A stretch of DNA of 64,000 nucleotides from Burkholderiales bacterium (GTDB lineage Bacteria; Pseudomonadota; Gammaproteobacteria; Burkholderiales; Burkholderiaceae_E). Made by a program: the position numbers and the translations under genes. Positions 1 through 10,115 of the stretch are shown here, in pieces. Every line of letters starts with the position of its first letter. Position 1 is the stretch's first letter. The notes under the pieces were generated by a model, which was not told the DNA's origin, searched no databases, and saw only the letters and a list, made by a program, of their open reading frames with translations. The stretch is from contig JADCHE010000074.1 of assembly GCA_020248665.1 (NCBI GenBank), forward strand, positions 1 through 64,000. The letters are read 5' to 3'.

Positions 1-684
1 GACGTCGGCGGCGGCGAGCGTCGCCCGCAGCGCGTCGCGGTCGGTCTTCAGCAGGTTCGCGCGCAGGTCGAGCGGCGCCGGCCGCAGCAGCGCGACGCCG
101 AGCCGCTCCACCGCCGCGTGCGGCATCGCCCCGCCTTCGGCGCGCGCCTGCTCGAGCAGCTCGGCGTGCAGCCAGTCGGGCAGGCTCAGTCGAACCGGCT
201 GGGGCAGCCCGCCCGGGTCGGTGGCGAGCGCCCGGCGCAGTGCGTCCTCGTCGGCGGCGTCGGCACGCAGCCCGGGGATCACCGCCTCGCCGTAGCGCAG
301 CGCGAGCGACAGCCATGCGAGCCGGCGAGGCAACGGACCGCGCAGCGACTGCGCCTCGTGGGCGTAGCGGCGCCGGTGGCGCAGCACGTCGAACACCGTA
401 TCGGCGACGAGCCCGCGGTCGCGCCGGCCGAGCCGCTCGTTCGCCTTGAAGAACGCGCGCAGCGCCGAGTCGGCCGGACGGTCGAGTCGCAGCACGTCGG
501 TGAGCGCGCGCTCGACGGCGGCGAGCAGTGGCGGGGAGAGGCGCGGCGGCTCCGGGGCGGCCGGTGCGCCCGAGGGCACCTCGGCCGGCCGCACGACCAC
601 CGGGGCCGCGCCCGGCGCCGGCCGCGCGTCGTCCGCGCCCGCGCCGCCCGCCCGCGCGCCGCCCGGTTCGCCGCCACCGCTCAC
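1..684 (-). CDS. rsmB: RsmB/NOP-family 16S rRNA m5C methyltransferase, N-terminal part (runs off the window)
   Basis: The minus strand is open from a GTG at 684 to the window edge. The translation begins with about 45 low-complexity Gly/Ala/Pro residues. It then gives a helical NusB-like region ([36 protein letters not shown]) and the RsmB-type segment LPDWL followed by [16 protein letters not shown]. In this family that segment precedes the SAM-binding methyltransferase core, which lies outside the window. The family methylates 16S rRNA at C967. The GTG overlaps the purN stop as GTGA, so the two are probably translationally coupled; purN followed by rsmB is a common Burkholderiales order. 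The N-terminal extension is unusual, and a later start cannot be excluded. Confidence 0.8.
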   Translation of the reverse strand, partial: MSGGGEPGGARAGGAGADDARPAPGAAPVVVRPAEVPSGAPAAPEPPRLSPPLLAAVERALTDVLRLDRPADSALRAFFKANERLGRRDRGLVADTVFDVLRHRRRYAHEAQSLRGPLPRRLAWLSLALRYGEAVIPGLRADAADEDALRRALATDPGGLPQPVRLSLPDWLHAELLEQARAEGGAMPHAAVERLGVALLRPAPLDLRANLLKTDRDALRATLAAADV

Positions 685-1325
685 GCCGTGGCCTCCCACA
701 GCAGTCGCTGCGCCGCGTCCACGCCCTCGACCTCGGCCCGTCCGTCGCGCACCCGCACCCGGCCTTCGACCAGCCAGCGTACCGCCGTCGGATACAGCCG
801 GTGCTCCGCGCGCAACACCCGAGCGGCGAGTCGCGCCGCGTCGTCGCCGTCCAGCACCGGCACCGCGGCCTGCGCGAGGATCGGCCCGTGGTCGAGCGTC
901 GGCGTGACCAGGTGGACCGTCGCGCCGTGCACCCTCACGCCGGCGGCGAGCGCGCGCGCATGCGTGCCGAGCCCCGGGAACACGGGCAGCAGCGACGGAT
1001 GGATGTTGACGAGCCGCCCCTCGAGGCGGTGCACGAAGCCGTCGGTCAGGATCCGCATGAAGCCGGCGAGCACCACCAGGTCCGCGCCGAGCGCGTCGAG
1101 CTGCCGCGCGAGCGCCGCGTCGAACGCCTCGCGGCCGTCGAAGCCGGCGTGCGGCAGCACATGCACCGGCAGCCCGAGCTCGCGGGCGAGCGCGAGCCCC
1201 GCGGCGTCCTCGCGGTTCGAGATCACCGCGCCGACCCGCGCGGGCCAGCGCTCCTCGAGGCAGGCGCGCGCGAGGCTCGCCATGTTCGAGCCCTGGCCGG
1301 AGATCAGGATCGCGAGCGTCTTCAA
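681..1325 (-). CDS. purN: Phosphoribosylglycinamide formyltransferase 1 (PurN)
   Basis: This 214-residue protein transfers the formyl group of 10-formyltetrahydrofolate to glycinamide ribonucleotide, the third step of de novo purine synthesis, in the cytoplasm. The N-terminus [12 protein letters not shown] is the family signature that binds the substrate phosphate. Later [26 protein letters not shown] (catalytic Asn-His region) and [17 protein letters not shown] (catalytic Asp) are all intact. The start is TTG: no ATG or GTG lies upstream in frame, and the conserved N-terminus begins immediately after it. An extended -10 element lies about 30 bases upstream. The gene is followed by rsmB with a GTGA overlap. 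Confidence 0.93.
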   Translation of the reverse strand: MKTLAILISGQGSNMASLARACLEERWPARVGAVISNREDAAGLALARELGLPVHVLPHAGFDGREAFDAALARQLDALGADLVVLAGFMRILTDGFVHRLEGRLVNIHPSLLPVFPGLGTHARALAAGVRVHGATVHLVTPTLDHGPILAQAAVPVLDGDDAARLAARVLRAEHRLYPTAVRWLVEGRVRVRDGRAEVEGVDAAQRLLWEATA

Positions 1326-1353
1326 AAAGGGGCGCAGCGGCAGGAGGGCCTGC

Positions 1354-1362
1354 AGTCTAGCA
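1354..1362 (-). promoter_or_regulatory. Extended -10 promoter element for purN
   Basis: On the minus strand TGC-TAGACT forms an extended -10 hexamer about 30 bases upstream of the TTG start of purN. No convincing -35 was found at 17 bases, so recognition would rely on the TGn extension. The call is by eye. Confidence 0.4.
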
Positions 1363-1394
1363 CCCGCCGGGACCGTGAACGCCCTGGATTGCTT

Positions 1395-1400
1395 TATGAT
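1395..1400 (+). promoter_or_regulatory. Candidate -10 box (TATGAT) for ribF
   Basis: TATGAT matches the -10 consensus at five of six positions in an AT-richer patch between divergent purN and ribF. It overlaps the upstream in-frame ATG at 1396. A transcript starting near 1407 would exclude that codon, which supports the ATG at 1423 as the ribF start. The -35 is poor. Confidence 0.4.
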
Positions 1401-1422
1401 TCAAGGTTTTGCGTCCGCTCGC

Positions 1423-2394
1423 ATGCAGGTCTTCCGCCGCCTCCCGCCCGTCGATCAGCGCGTCCCGTGTGCCCTCACCATCGGCAACTTCGATGGCGTG
1501 CACCTCGGGCACCGCGCGCTGCTCGACGCGCTCGGCCGGGTCTCGGGGCGGCTGGGCGTGCCGGCCTGCGTGCTGACCTTCGAGCCGCATCCGCGCGAGT
1601 ACTTCGCGGCGCACCGCCCCGGCGTCGTCGCGCCGCCCCGGATCGCGACCCTGCGCGACAAGCTCGAGGCGCTCGAGGCGGCCGGCGTCGCGCGCACCTG
1701 CGTGGTCCACTTCAACGCGCGCTTCGCCGCGCTCGAGCCCGAGGCCTTCGTCGAGCGGGCACTGGTCGACGGGCTGCTCGCGCGCTTCGTACTGATCGGC
1801 GACGACTTCCGCTTCGGCGCGCAGCGACGCGGCGACTTCGCGTTGCTCGAGACGCTCGGTGCACGCCATGGCTTCGAGGTCGAGCGCATGCGGACGCTCG
1901 CGCTCGACGGCGAGCGGGTGTCGAGCTCCGCAGTCCGAGCCGCGCTCGCGCAGGCCGACTTCGGCCGGGTCGAGCGGCTGCTCGGCCGCCCCTACGCGAT
2001 CTCGGGCCACGTCGTGCACGGCCGCAAGCTCGGGCGCGAGCTCGGCTTCCCGACGCTAAACCTGCGCATCCCGCACGGCCGCCCCGCGCTGGGTGGCATC
2101 TTCGTGGTCCGCGTGCACGGCCTGGCCGACGCGCCGGTCGCCGGCGTCGCGAGCCTCGGCACCCGCCCCGCGGTCGAGGCCGACGGCGCGCCGCTGCTCG
2201 AGACCCACGTGCTCGACTGGAGCGGCGACGCCTACGGACGCGTCGTGCGAATCGAATTCCTGCGCAAGCTGCGCGACGAGGCGAAGTACGACGGCCTCGA
2301 CGCGCTGGTCGCGCAGATCCGCCTCGACGCGGACCAGGCCCGCGCGCACTTCGCCGCGTTCGCCGTCCGCACGGCCACGGGCACCGCCCGCTGA
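1423..2394 (+). CDS. ribF: Bifunctional riboflavin kinase / FAD synthetase
   Basis: The 323-residue protein phosphorylates riboflavin to FMN and adenylates FMN to FAD. The N-terminal nucleotidyltransferase domain (about 1-180) has [15 protein letters not shown], containing the HxGH-like nucleotide motif, and the [13 protein letters not shown] loop. The C-terminal kinase domain (about 185-310) has [15 protein letters not shown] and [15 protein letters not shown]. The ATG at 1423 is preferred over the in-frame ATG at 1396 because homologues begin with MxVFR and because 1396 lies inside the likely -10 box. ribF is followed after 26 bases by ileS and lspA, the usual proteobacterial order. Confidence 0.95.
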   Translation: MQVFRRLPPVDQRVPCALTIGNFDGVHLGHRALLDALGRVSGRLGVPACVLTFEPHPREYFAAHRPGVVAPPRIATLRDKLEALEAAGVARTCVVHFNARFAALEPEAFVERALVDGLLARFVLIGDDFRFGAQRRGDFALLETLGARHGFEVERMRTLALDGERVSSSAVRAALAQADFGRVERLLGRPYAISGHVVHGRKLGRELGFPTLNLRIPHGRPALGGIFVVRVHGLADAPVAGVASLGTRPAVEADGAPLLETHVLDWSGDAYGRVVRIEFLRKLRDEAKYDGLDALVAQIRLDADQARAHFAAFAVRTATGTAR

Positions 2395-2420
2395 CCGCAC
2401 CGAACATTCCGGGATCCACG

Positions 2421-5294
2421 ATGGCCCAGCAGCCCCCGAAAGACACCGCCCGCCCCGACTACCGGGCGACGCTGAACCTGCCCGAAACGCCGTTCCCGAT
2501 GCGCGGCGACCTGGCCAAGCGCGAGCCGAAGTGGGTCGCCGAGTGGCAGGACACCGGCGTCTACAAGCGCATCCGCGCATACTCCAGGGGCCGGCCGCTC
2601 TTCGTGCTGCACGACGGCCCGCCGTATGCGAACGGCGACATCCACATCGGCCACGCGGTCAACAAGATCCTGAAGGACGTGATCGTCAAGTGCCGGAACA
2701 TGGCCGGCTTCGACGCGCGCTACGTGCCGGGCTGGGACTGCCACGGCATGCCGATCGAGATCCAGATCGAAAAGCAGTTCGGCAAGTCGCTGCCCCCCGC
2801 CGAGGTGCAGGCGAAGTCGCGCGCCTACGCGACCGAGCAGATCGCGCGGCAGAAGAAGGACTTCCAGCGGCTCGGCGTGCTCGGCGAGTGGGACGACCCG
2901 TACCTGACGATGGCGCCACGCAACGAGGCCGACGAGCTGCGCGCGCTCGGCACCATCATGGAGGCGGGCTTCGTCTTCCGCGGTCTCAAGCCGGTCAACT
3001 GGTGCTTCGACTGCGGCTCGGCACTCGCCGAGGCCGAGGTCGAGTACGCCGAGCGCACCGACCTCGCGGTCGACGTCGCGTTCGCGTTCACGGACCGCGC
3101 GAAGCTCGCCGCGGCCTTCGGCCTGCCGACGCTGCCCGAGGGCGCGGGCGCCGCGGTGATCTGGACGACCACGCCCTGGACGCTGCCCGCGAACCAGGCG
3201 CTGAACCTGCACCCCGACTTCGAGTACGCGCTCGTCGCGACCGAGCGCGACGGCGCGCCGCTCACGCTGCTGCTCGCGAAGGAGCGCGTCGCGCCCTGCC
3301 TCGCCGCCTGGGGCCTGCCCGAGGGCACGGTGCTCGCGACCGCGCCGGGCAAGGCACTCGAACGGCTCGAGTTCCGCCATCCGTTCTTCGACCGCGCGGC
3401 GCCCGTCTACCTCGGCGAGTACGTGACGCTCGACACCGGCACCGGGATCGTCCACTCGTCGCCCGCCTACGGTGTCGAGGACTTCCTGTCGTGCAAGCGT
3501 TACGGCATGAAGGACACCGACATCCTGAACCCGGTCACCGGCGACGGCCGCTACGCGAGCACGCTGCCGCACTGGGGTGGCCTCACGATCTGGGACGCGA
3601 ACCCGAAGATCGTCGAGGCGATGCGCGCCAACGGCACGCTGCTGAAGGTCGAGCAGTACAAGCACCCGTACATGCACTGCTGGCGACACAAGACGCCGGT
3701 GATCTACCGCGCGACCAGCCAGTGGTTCGCCGGCATGGACGTGAAGCCCAGGCAGGGCCCGACGCTGCGCGAGCGCGCGCTCGCCGCGATCGAGGCGACC
3801 GACTTCTACCCCGGCTGGGGCCAGGCGCGGCTGCACGCGATGATCGCGAACCGCCCCGACTGGACGCTATCGCGCCAGCGGCAGTGGGGCGTGCCGATGG
3901 CCTTCTTCGTGCACCGCGAGACCGGCGCGCTGCACCCGCGCACGCCGGAGCTGCTCGAGCAGGTCGCGAAACGCATCGAGACCGGCGGCATCGAGGCCTG
4001 GCAGTCGCTCGATCCGCGCGAGCTGCTCGGCGACGAGGCCGACCTCTACGACAAGAACCGCGACACGCTCGACGTCTGGTTCGACTCCGGCACCACGCAC
4101 CAGACGGTGCTGCGCGGCTCGCACGCGGCGCAGTCGGCCTTCCCTGCCGACCTGTACCTCGAAGGCAGCGACCAGCACCGCGGCTGGTTCCACTCGTCGC
4201 TGCTGACCTCCTGCATGATCAACGGCGTCGCGCCCTACAAGGCGCTGCTGACCCACGGCTTCGTCGTCGACGGCGAGGGCCGGAAGATGAGCAAGTCGCT
4301 CGGCAACGTCGTCGTGCCGCAGAAGGTGTCGGACACGCTCGGCGCCGAGATCCTGCGGCTGTGGGTCGCCTCGACCGACTACTCGGGCGAGCTGTCGCTG
4401 TCCGACGAGATCCTCAAGCGCGTCGTCGAGGCCTACCGCCGCATCCGCAACACGCTGCGCTTCCTGCTCGCGAACCTCGCCGACTTCGATGCACGCACCG
4501 ACACGGTGCCGGTCGCCGACATGGTCGAGATCGACCGCTGGATGCTCGCGCGCGGCGCGCAATGGCAGGCCGACGTGATCGGCGCCTACGGCCGCTTCGA
4601 GTTCCACCCGATCGTCGCCGGCATGCAGGTCTGGTGCTCGGAGGACCTCGGCGCGTTCTACCTCGACGTGCTCAAGGACCGGTTCTACACCACCGCGCCG
4701 AAGTCGCTCGCGCGGCGCTCGGCGCAGACCGCGCTGTGGCACGTCACGCAGTCGCTGGTCCGCGCGATGGCACCGATCCTGTCGTTCACCGCCGAGGAGG
4801 CCTGGCCGCTGCTCGACCCGAAGGCCCACGCGGCGCAGGGCGGCACGGTGTTCACTCAGGTCTGGCACGCGTTCCCCGAGGTGCCCGACGCCGAGGCGCT
4901 GCGTGCCAAGTGGGCGCGGCTGCGCGCCTGGCGAGGCGAGGTGACCAAGGCGATCGAGGGGCTGCGCGCGAGCGGCGCGATCGGCTCGTCGCTGCAGGCC
5001 GAGATCGAGGTCGCGGCCGACGGCGCGCTGTTCGAGGACCTGGCGAGCCTCGGCGACGACCTGCGCTTCGTGCTGATCGTATCGGCCGCGCGGCTGCGCG
5101 AGGCCGAGCCCGGCGAGCTCGGCGAGGCGGACGCCGCGACCGGGAAGATCGCGGTCGTGCCGAGCGCGCACGCGAAGTGCGAGCGCTGCTGGCACTGGCG
5201 CGACGACGTCGGCCACGATCCGGCGCATCCGGGCCTGTGCGGCCGCTGCACCAGCAACCTGCACGGCGCGGGCGAACCGCGCCACGCGGCCTGA
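2421..5294 (+). CDS. ileS: Isoleucyl-tRNA synthetase
   Basis: The 957-residue class I aminoacyl-tRNA synthetase charges tRNA-Ile. The HIGH motif is at residues 75-78 (within [11 protein letters not shown]) and KMSKS at about 622-626. Between them lies the CP1 editing domain, with the conserved [17 protein letters not shown] and [18 protein letters not shown]. The C-terminal zinc knuckle CERCWHW ... CGRCTSNL is intact, as expected for the bacterial type 1 enzyme. Length is typical. The gene sits between ribF and lspA, and only 7 bases separate its stop from lspA. Confidence 0.97.
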   Translation: MAQQPPKDTARPDYRATLNLPETPFPMRGDLAKREPKWVAEWQDTGVYKRIRAYSRGRPLFVLHDGPPYANGDIHIGHAVNKILKDVIVKCRNMAGFDARYVPGWDCHGMPIEIQIEKQFGKSLPPAEVQAKSRAYATEQIARQKKDFQRLGVLGEWDDPYLTMAPRNEADELRALGTIMEAGFVFRGLKPVNWCFDCGSALAEAEVEYAERTDLAVDVAFAFTDRAKLAAAFGLPTLPEGAGAAVIWTTTPWTLPANQALNLHPDFEYALVATERDGAPLTLLLAKERVAPCLAAWGLPEGTVLATAPGKALERLEFRHPFFDRAAPVYLGEYVTLDTGTGIVHSSPAYGVEDFLSCKRYGMKDTDILNPVTGDGRYASTLPHWGGLTIWDANPKIVEAMRANGTLLKVEQYKHPYMHCWRHKTPVIYRATSQWFAGMDVKPRQGPTLRERALAAIEATDFYPGWGQARLHAMIANRPDWTLSRQRQWGVPMAFFVHRETGALHPRTPELLEQVAKRIETGGIEAWQSLDPRELLGDEADLYDKNRDTLDVWFDSGTTHQTVLRGSHAAQSAFPADLYLEGSDQHRGWFHSSLLTSCMINGVAPYKALLTHGFVVDGEGRKMSKSLGNVVVPQKVSDTLGAEILRLWVASTDYSGELSLSDEILKRVVEAYRRIRNTLRFLLANLADFDARTDTVPVADMVEIDRWMLARGAQWQADVIGAYGRFEFHPIVAGMQVWCSEDLGAFYLDVLKDRFYTTAPKSLARRSAQTALWHVTQSLVRAMAPILSFTAEEAWPLLDPKAHAAQGGTVFTQVWHAFPEVPDAEALRAKWARLRAWRGEVTKAIEGLRASGAIGSSLQAEIEVAADGALFEDLASLGDDLRFVLIVSAARLREAEPGELGEADAATGKIAVVPSAHAKCERCWHWRDDVGHDPAHPGLCGRCTSNLHGAGEPRHAA

Positions 5295-5301
5295 GGCGCG
5301 C

Positions 5302-5799
5302 ATGCCGAGGCGCGGCAAGGCCCCCGGGCTGTCGTCCTGGCTCGCGATCGCGGCCCTGGTGCTGGTCGTCGACCAGCTGACCAAGGCGTGGATCCTGTCG
5401 CGCTTTCGCGTCGGCGAACGCACGCAGGTGGTGACCGGGCTCTTCGACCTGACGCTGGTCTACAACCCGGGCGCAGCCTTCAGCTTCCTCGCCGACCACG
5501 ATGGCTGGCAGCGCTGGTTCTTCATCGGCATCGGCATCGCCGCGTCGGGGTTCATCCTGTGGCTGCTGGTGCGCCACGGCTCGCAGCGCCTGTTCGCGGG
5601 CGCGCTGTCGCTGATCCTCGGCGGCGCGATCGGCAACGTGATCGACCGGTTCGTCCACGGCGAGGTCGTCGACTTCCTGCTCGTGCACTGGTTCGACCGC
5701 TGGTATTTCCCGGCGTTCAACGTCGCCGACTCGGCGATCACCGTGGGCGCCGTGCTGCTGATCCTTGACGAACTGCTGCGGGTCCGCAACAGTCGCTGA
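5302..5799 (+). CDS. lspA: Lipoprotein signal peptidase (signal peptidase II)
   Basis: This 165-residue inner-membrane aspartyl protease removes the signal peptide from diacylglyceryl-modified prolipoproteins. It has four predicted membrane segments. The hallmark motifs are [22 protein letters not shown] with catalytic Asp115, and FNVADSAIT with catalytic Asp143. It lies between ileS and coaBC with 7 and 0 bases of spacing (TGAATG), so it is almost certainly in the ribF-ileS operon. Confidence 0.96.
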   Translation: MPRRGKAPGLSSWLAIAALVLVVDQLTKAWILSRFRVGERTQVVTGLFDLTLVYNPGAAFSFLADHDGWQRWFFIGIGIAASGFILWLLVRHGSQRLFAGALSLILGGAIGNVIDRFVHGEVVDFLLVHWFDRWYFPAFNVADSAITVGAVLLILDELLRVRNSR

Positions 5800-7023
5800 A
5801 TGACTGCCCCCGCCCCCGAGGCCGGCGAGCTCGCCGGCCGGCACCTGCTGCTCGGCGTGACCGGCGGCGTCGCCGCGTTCAAGGCCTGCGAGCTCGCGCG
5901 CGAGCTGCAGCGCCGCGGCGCGACCGTGCAGGTCGCGATGACCGACGCGGCCACGAAGTTCATCGGCCCGGCGACCTTCCAGGCACTGACCGGCCGGCCG
6001 GTGTTCGTCGACGCGTGGGACGGCCGCATCGACGACGGCATGCCGCACATCGACCTCTCGCGCGGCGCCGACGCGATCCTGGTCGCGCCCGCGACAGCCG
6101 ACTTCATGGCCAAGGTCGCGCACGGCCTGGCCGACGACCTCCTCTCCACGCTGGTGCTCGCGCGCGACTGCCCGCTGCTCGTCGCGCCCGCGATGAACCG
6201 GCAGATGTGGGCGGCCGCGGCCACGCAGCGCAGCGTCGCCACGCTGCACGCCGACGGCGTCGCGATCCTCGGGCCGGGCAGCGGCGAGCAGGCCTGCGGC
6301 GAGACCGGCGACGGGCGCATGCTCGAGGCGCAGCAACTGGTCGAGGAGACGATCGCGTTCTTCGTACCGAAGCGGCTCGCCGGCCGCCGCGTGCTGGTCA
6401 CCGCCGGCCCGACCTTCGAGCCGATCGACCCGGTGCGCGGCATCACCAACCTGTCGTCCGGCAAGATGGGCTACGCGATCGCGCGCGCCTGCCGCCACGC
6501 CGGCGCCGAGGTGGTGCTGGTGTCCGGCCCGACCGCGCTCGACGCCCCGCAGGGCGTGCGCCGCGTCGACGTGCGCAGCGCGCGCGAGATGCTCGCCGCG
6601 GTGCAGGCCGAGCTCGCCGGGCAGGACCTGTTCGTCGCGGTCGCCGCGGTCGCCGACTGGCGCGTGGCCAACGCGTCGGACCGCAAGCTGAAGAAGACCG
6701 AGGGCGGCGCGCCGCCGGCGCTCGAGTTCGCGCAGAACCCCGACATCCTCGCGACCGTCGCGAAGACGCCGGGCGCACCGTACTGCGTCGGCTTCGCCGC
6801 CGAGACCGAGGACCTCGAGGCCAACGCGCAGGACAAGCGCCGCCGCAAGGGCGTGCCGCTGCTGGTCGGCAACCTCGGGCAGGCGACCTTCGGCCGCGAC
6901 GACAACGAGCTGCTGCTGGTCGACGCCGAAGGCACCACGCGGCTGCTGCGCGCGAGCAAGACCGCGCTCGCCGCGCGGCTGGTCGACGAGATCGCGCGTC
7001 GGCTGCCCGACGCGCGTTGCTGA
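5800..7023 (+). CDS. coaBC: Bifunctional phosphopantothenoylcysteine decarboxylase / phosphopantothenate-cysteine ligase
   Basis: The 407-residue protein carries out two consecutive steps of coenzyme A synthesis. The N-terminal flavoprotein domain (CoaC, about 1-190) has [12 protein letters not shown], catalytic His83 in MPHIDLS, the PAMNRQMW motif, and the CGETGDGRM loop that carries the catalytic Cys. The C-terminal ligase domain (CoaB) starts around [18 protein letters not shown] and has [12 protein letters not shown] and KLKK. The start codon abuts the lspA stop directly. Confidence 0.96.
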   Translation: MTAPAPEAGELAGRHLLLGVTGGVAAFKACELARELQRRGATVQVAMTDAATKFIGPATFQALTGRPVFVDAWDGRIDDGMPHIDLSRGADAILVAPATADFMAKVAHGLADDLLSTLVLARDCPLLVAPAMNRQMWAAAATQRSVATLHADGVAILGPGSGEQACGETGDGRMLEAQQLVEETIAFFVPKRLAGRRVLVTAGPTFEPIDPVRGITNLSSGKMGYAIARACRHAGAEVVLVSGPTALDAPQGVRRVDVRSAREMLAAVQAELAGQDLFVAVAAVADWRVANASDRKLKKTEGGAPPALEFAQNPDILATVAKTPGAPYCVGFAAETEDLEANAQDKRRRKGVPLLVGNLGQATFGRDDNELLLVDAEGTTRLLRASKTALAARLVDEIARRLPDARC

Positions 7024-7025
7024 CG

Positions 7026-7613
7026 ATGGCCGGTCCGCCCGACCACCGAGCGTGGCCCACCTCGACCTGGCGGCCGCACGACCCGGCGCTCGGCGGCGCG
7101 CCGCGCGACGGCGATTTCTCGCGGCTGCTCGAGGCGGCGAGTTCGCCGCGCGCGCACCGGATGAGGGTCGACCCGGAGGTCGAGGCGCTGGGCTCGGACA
7201 CGCGCCGCCGTCCGCGGACGCCCTACGGCTCGCCGGGGATGAACCGGGGGCGGGCGCTGCCCGTGCCCGGCCGGCCCGCCGACGGCGCGGCGGACGACGC
7301 ATCAGGCGCCGCACGACTCGACACCCCGTCCGGCATGGGCGACCCGACCGCGGCGGACGACGCGACCTTCGGCGCCGGCACGTCGCGCCCCGCCCGCGCC
7401 GGCACGCGGCCCTGGTCCGGCCGCCGGCTGCGCGACCGCGTCTTCGCGATCCTGTTCGCGCTCGCCGGCCTGTGGATCCTGCTGAACGTGCTCGACTCGG
7501 CCACCCACCGCAGCTCCGAGGACCTGGGCCCGCTCGTCGTCCTCGCGGTCGTGGCGTTCTTCGTGCTGCGCGGCTGGCTGCGGGGTCGTCGTTCCCGGAC
7601 CGACTCCCGATGA
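7026..7613 (+). CDS. Hypothetical small membrane protein between coaBC and dut
   Basis: This 195-residue protein is not recognised. Residues 1-135 are hydrophilic, rich in Pro/Arg/Ala/Gly and probably disordered. The C-terminus has two hydrophobic segments ([17 protein letters not shown] and [16 protein letters not shown]) followed by a basic tail. The ATG at 7026 lies 2 bases after the coaBC stop. The stop overlaps the dut start as ATGA, so the gene sits in a coupled operon, which argues that it is real. A later internal start (for example near 7242) would remove much of the disordered part. No function is inferred. Confidence 0.6.
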   Translation: MAGPPDHRAWPTSTWRPHDPALGGAPRDGDFSRLLEAASSPRAHRMRVDPEVEALGSDTRRRPRTPYGSPGMNRGRALPVPGRPADGAADDASGAARLDTPSGMGDPTAADDATFGAGTSRPARAGTRPWSGRRLRDRVFAILFALAGLWILLNVLDSATHRSSEDLGPLVVLAVVAFFVLRGWLRGRRSRTDSR

Positions 7614-8077
7614 TCACCGTCGACCTGAAGATCCTCGACGCGCGCATGCGCGACGCGCTGCCCGCCTACGCGACGCCCGGCAGTGCCGGCCTCGACCTGC
7701 GCGCCTGCCTCGACGCACCGCTCGAGATCCCGCCCGGGCGCACCGTGCTGATTCCGACCGGGATCTCGATCCACCTCGGCGACCCGGGCTACGCGGCCGT
7801 GCTGCTGCCGCGCTCGGGCCTCGGGCACAAGCACGGCATCGTGCTCGGCAACCTGGTCGGGCTGATCGACTCCGACTATCAGGGCCCGCTGATGGTCTCG
7901 TGCTGGAACCGCAACCCGCCCGAGGCGGGGCCGGCCGCGACCTTCACCGTGCAGCCGATGGAGCGGATCGCACAGATGGTGATCGTGCCGGTCGCGCAGG
8001 CCGCGTTCCGCGTCGTCGACGACTTCGCGGCGAGCGACCGCGGCGCCGGCGGCTTCGGAAGCACCGGCACGCGCTGA
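7610..8077 (+). CDS. dut: dUTP diphosphatase (dUTPase)
   Basis: The 155-residue trimeric enzyme hydrolyses dUTP to dUMP and pyrophosphate, keeping uracil out of DNA and supplying dUMP for thymidylate synthesis. Family motifs appear in order: [12 protein letters not shown] (1), [13 protein letters not shown] (2), [15 protein letters not shown] (3), MERIAQMV (4) and the Gly-rich C-terminal arm [11 protein letters not shown] (5). The ATG overlaps the upstream stop. It converges on the transaldolase gene with 16 bases between stops. Confidence 0.96.
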   Translation: MITVDLKILDARMRDALPAYATPGSAGLDLRACLDAPLEIPPGRTVLIPTGISIHLGDPGYAAVLLPRSGLGHKHGIVLGNLVGLIDSDYQGPLMVSCWNRNPPEAGPAATFTVQPMERIAQMVIVPVAQAAFRVVDDFAASDRGAGGFGSTGTR

Positions 8078-8093
8078 GCGCGCGCCGCGCGTC

Positions 8094-9035
8094 TCATCGC
8101 GCCGCCGCCTCGGCGATCAGCGCATCGAGCTTCCTCGCATCCGCGACGAACGCACGGATACCCTCGGAGAGCTTGTCGCTCGCCATCGCATCCTCGTTCA
8201 GCTCGAAGCGGAAGTGCTTCTCGTCGAAGCGCACCCGCTCGATCGGCGCCTTCGCGGCCGCCGCCGGATCGAGCCGGCGCGGCACCGCCGCGTCCGAGCC
8301 GCGCAGCTGCTCGAGCAGCTCCGGGCTGATCGTCAGCAGGTCGCAGCCCGCGAGCGCGAGGATCTGGCCGACGTTACGGAAACTCGCGCCCATCACCTCG
8401 GTCTGGTAGCCGAACTTCTTGAAGTAACCGTGGATGCGGCGCACCGACGCGACGCCGGGGTCGGACTCGCCGTCGAAATCGACGCCGTCGCGCTTGCGGT
8501 ACCAGTCGTAGATGCGGCCCACGAACGGCGAGATCAGCGTCACGCCCGCGTCCGCGCAGGCGACTGCCTGCGGGAAGCCGAACAACAGCGTGAGGTTGCA
8601 GCGGATGCCGTCGCGCTCCAGGCGCTCGGCCGCGCGGATACCCTCCCAGGTCGACGCGACCTTGACCAGCACCCGCTCGCGCCCGATGCCGGCGGCGGCG
8701 TACAGCTCGACGATGCGCTGCGCGCGGGCCACGGTGCCCTCGGTGTCGAACGACAGGCGCGCGTCGACCTCGGTCGAGACCCGTCCGGGCACGATCGCGA
8801 GGATCTCGCGACCGAAGCGCACCAGCAGCCGGTCGACGAGCAGCTCGGGCGCGTCGCCGCGGGGGTGCGCGACCGTCTCGTCGAGCAGGCCGCGGTACTC
8901 GGGCTTGCCGACCGCCTTCAGGATCAGCGTCGGGTTGGTGGTCGCGTCGCGGGGCGCGTAGGCCTTCATCGCGTTGAAGTCGCCGGTGTCGGCGACCACC
9001 GTGGTCATCGTCTTCAGTCGTTCGAGCGCGTTCAT
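8094..9035 (-). CDS. tal: Transaldolase
   Basis: The 313-residue enzyme of the pentose phosphate pathway transfers a dihydroxyacetone unit from sedoheptulose-7-phosphate to glyceraldehyde-3-phosphate. The Schiff-base lysine is Lys125 in VLVKVAST. The N-terminal VADTGDF and [12 protein letters not shown], and the later [18 protein letters not shown] and [11 protein letters not shown], are characteristic of the class I (TalB-like) group. The start at 9035 gives the standard [18 protein letters not shown]. Open frame continues upstream but has no homologous content. The gene is monocistronic, divergent from the usp-adh pair. Confidence 0.95.
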   Translation of the reverse strand: MNALERLKTMTTVVADTGDFNAMKAYAPRDATTNPTLILKAVGKPEYRGLLDETVAHPRGDAPELLVDRLLVRFGREILAIVPGRVSTEVDARLSFDTEGTVARAQRIVELYAAAGIGRERVLVKVASTWEGIRAAERLERDGIRCNLTLLFGFPQAVACADAGVTLISPFVGRIYDWYRKRDGVDFDGESDPGVASVRRIHGYFKKFGYQTEVMGASFRNVGQILALAGCDLLTISPELLEQLRGSDAAVPRRLDPAAAAKAPIERVRFDEKHFRFELNEDAMASDKLSEGIRAFVADARKLDALIAEAAAR

Positions 9036-9165
9036 GCCGGACCTTCTCGGGAGTCCGCCATGGTACCGGGTCCGGCCCCGGGGCCGGCGGGGCCGCGCTT
9101 GCCAGGTCGGTCGCCGCCGTCCGATCATCGGTGACCGGTCACGACCGGTGCCGCGGCGCGGGCTC

Positions 9166-9179
9166 TTGACCCACGTCAA
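9166..9179 (+). promoter_or_regulatory. FNR/ANR-like operator TTGAC-N4-GTCAA upstream of usp
   Basis: TTGAC-CCAC-GTCAA is a perfect inverted repeat. It differs from the FNR/ANR consensus TTGAT-N4-ATCAA only by the symmetrical T/A to C/G change. Its centre (9172.5) lies 41.5 bases before a start site predicted from the -10 box at 9201, the class II activator position. Tandem universal stress proteins are common FNR/ANR targets. Confidence 0.55.
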
Positions 9180-9200
9180 CGCGCTCGCCGGGGCGCCGCA

Positions 9201-9206
9201 TACGCT
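9201..9206 (+). promoter_or_regulatory. Candidate -10 box (TACGCT) of the usp-adh promoter
   Basis: TACGCT followed by AT lies about 70 bases upstream of the usp ATG and 21 bases downstream of the FNR/ANR-like site. The FNR half-site would replace a normal -35 element, so a weak intrinsic promoter is expected. Confidence 0.4.
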
Positions 9207-9275
9207 ATGGGGCACCGGACGAAGCGACCCGCGCCCGCGGGACGCGCGCCACCACGAACCACTCAGGGAGCGGAC

Positions 9276-10115
9276 ATGAGCTTCGGCTACAAGACCATCC
9301 TCGCGCACTTCGACTCGACCGAGCGCGCCGACCGCCGACTGCGCGCCGCGGCGACGCTCGCCGAGGACTTCGACGCCCACCTCGCGGCGGTCTACAGCAT
9401 CATGTCACCGCTCTACAGCGAGCCCTTCGTCGCCGACGGCGGTGCATTCGTCGCGCAGGAGCTGCTGCGCTTCCAGGAGCGCAAGGACGCCGAGGCCCGC
9501 GCAGCGTTCGACAAGGTCGCGCCGTCCCTGTCGCGCCCCTGCGAGTGGCGGGCCGCGGCCGGCGACCCGTCCTCGGTCGTCAACGAGCACGCCCGCTACG
9601 CCGACCTGGTCGTGCTCGGCCAGTACGACGACGACGCGGCCAACGACGTGACGCCCGACTTCATCGGCCGGGTCATCATGGGCTCGGGCCGGCCGGTGCT
9701 GGTCCTGCCGTACATCGGCGAGGTGAAGCCGATCGGCCGCCGCCCGATGGTCGCGTGGAACGCCAGCCGTGAGGCGGCGCGCGCGGTCAGCTCGTCGATG
9801 CCGCTGCTGCGCCGGGCCGACGAGGTGCAGGTGACGACCTTCAACGCGCGCGGTGGGCGCGGAGGCCACGGCGACGTGCCGGGCGCCGACATCGCGGCCT
9901 ACCTCGCGCGCCACGGCGTCAAGGCCAACGTATCGGGCAGCAGCTCGAAGGACGTCGATATCGGCAACCAGATCCTGTCGCGGGCCGACGACTTCCAGGC
10001 CGACCTGATCGTGATGGGCGGCTACGGTCACTCGCGCGCCTACGAGTTCGTGATGGGCGGCGCGACGCGCACGCTGCTCGAGTCGATGACGGTGCCGGTG
10101 CTGTTCGCGCATTGA
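9276..10115 (+). CDS. Tandem-domain universal stress protein
   Basis: The 279-residue cytoplasmic protein has two UspA-like Rossmann folds. The first (about 1-145) starts with [18 protein letters not shown] and ends with VLGQYD and [16 protein letters not shown]. The second (about 155-279) ends with [27 protein letters not shown], the G-2x-G-9x-G(S/T)-type ATP-binding signature. A ribosome binding site AGGGAG lies 6 bases before the ATG. Usp proteins bind ATP or AMP and aid survival in oxygen-limited or stationary phase. It sits behind the FNR/ANR-like box and overlaps the alcohol dehydrogenase gene by 4 bases. Confidence 0.92.
   Translation: MSFGYKTILAHFDSTERADRRLRAAATLAEDFDAHLAAVYSIMSPLYSEPFVADGGAFVAQELLRFQERKDAEARAAFDKVAPSLSRPCEWRAAAGDPSSVVNEHARYADLVVLGQYDDDAANDVTPDFIGRVIMGSGRPVLVLPYIGEVKPIGRRPMVAWNASREAARAVSSSMPLLRRADEVQVTTFNARGGRGGHGDVPGADIAAYLARHGVKANVSGSSSKDVDIGNQILSRADDFQADLIVMGGYGHSRAYEFVMGGATRTLLESMTVPVLFAH

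Noticed and set aside
1396-1398. Upstream in-frame ATG as the ribF start
   Set aside because: It lies inside the probable -10 box, and the extra nine residues are not part of the conserved N-terminus.
5295-5301. Possible regulatory leader (T-box or lipoprotein-related) between ileS and lspA
   Set aside because: The gap is only 7 bases, and T-boxes are not expected in betaproteobacteria.
4852-7647. A 931-codon minus-strand frame opposite lspA, coaBC and dut
   Set aside because: It covers several well-supported plus-strand genes and is compositionally a shadow.
8078-8093. Terminator between convergent dut and transaldolase
   Set aside because: Only a weak six-base GC repeat with a long loop can be drawn, too common in such GC-rich DNA to count.
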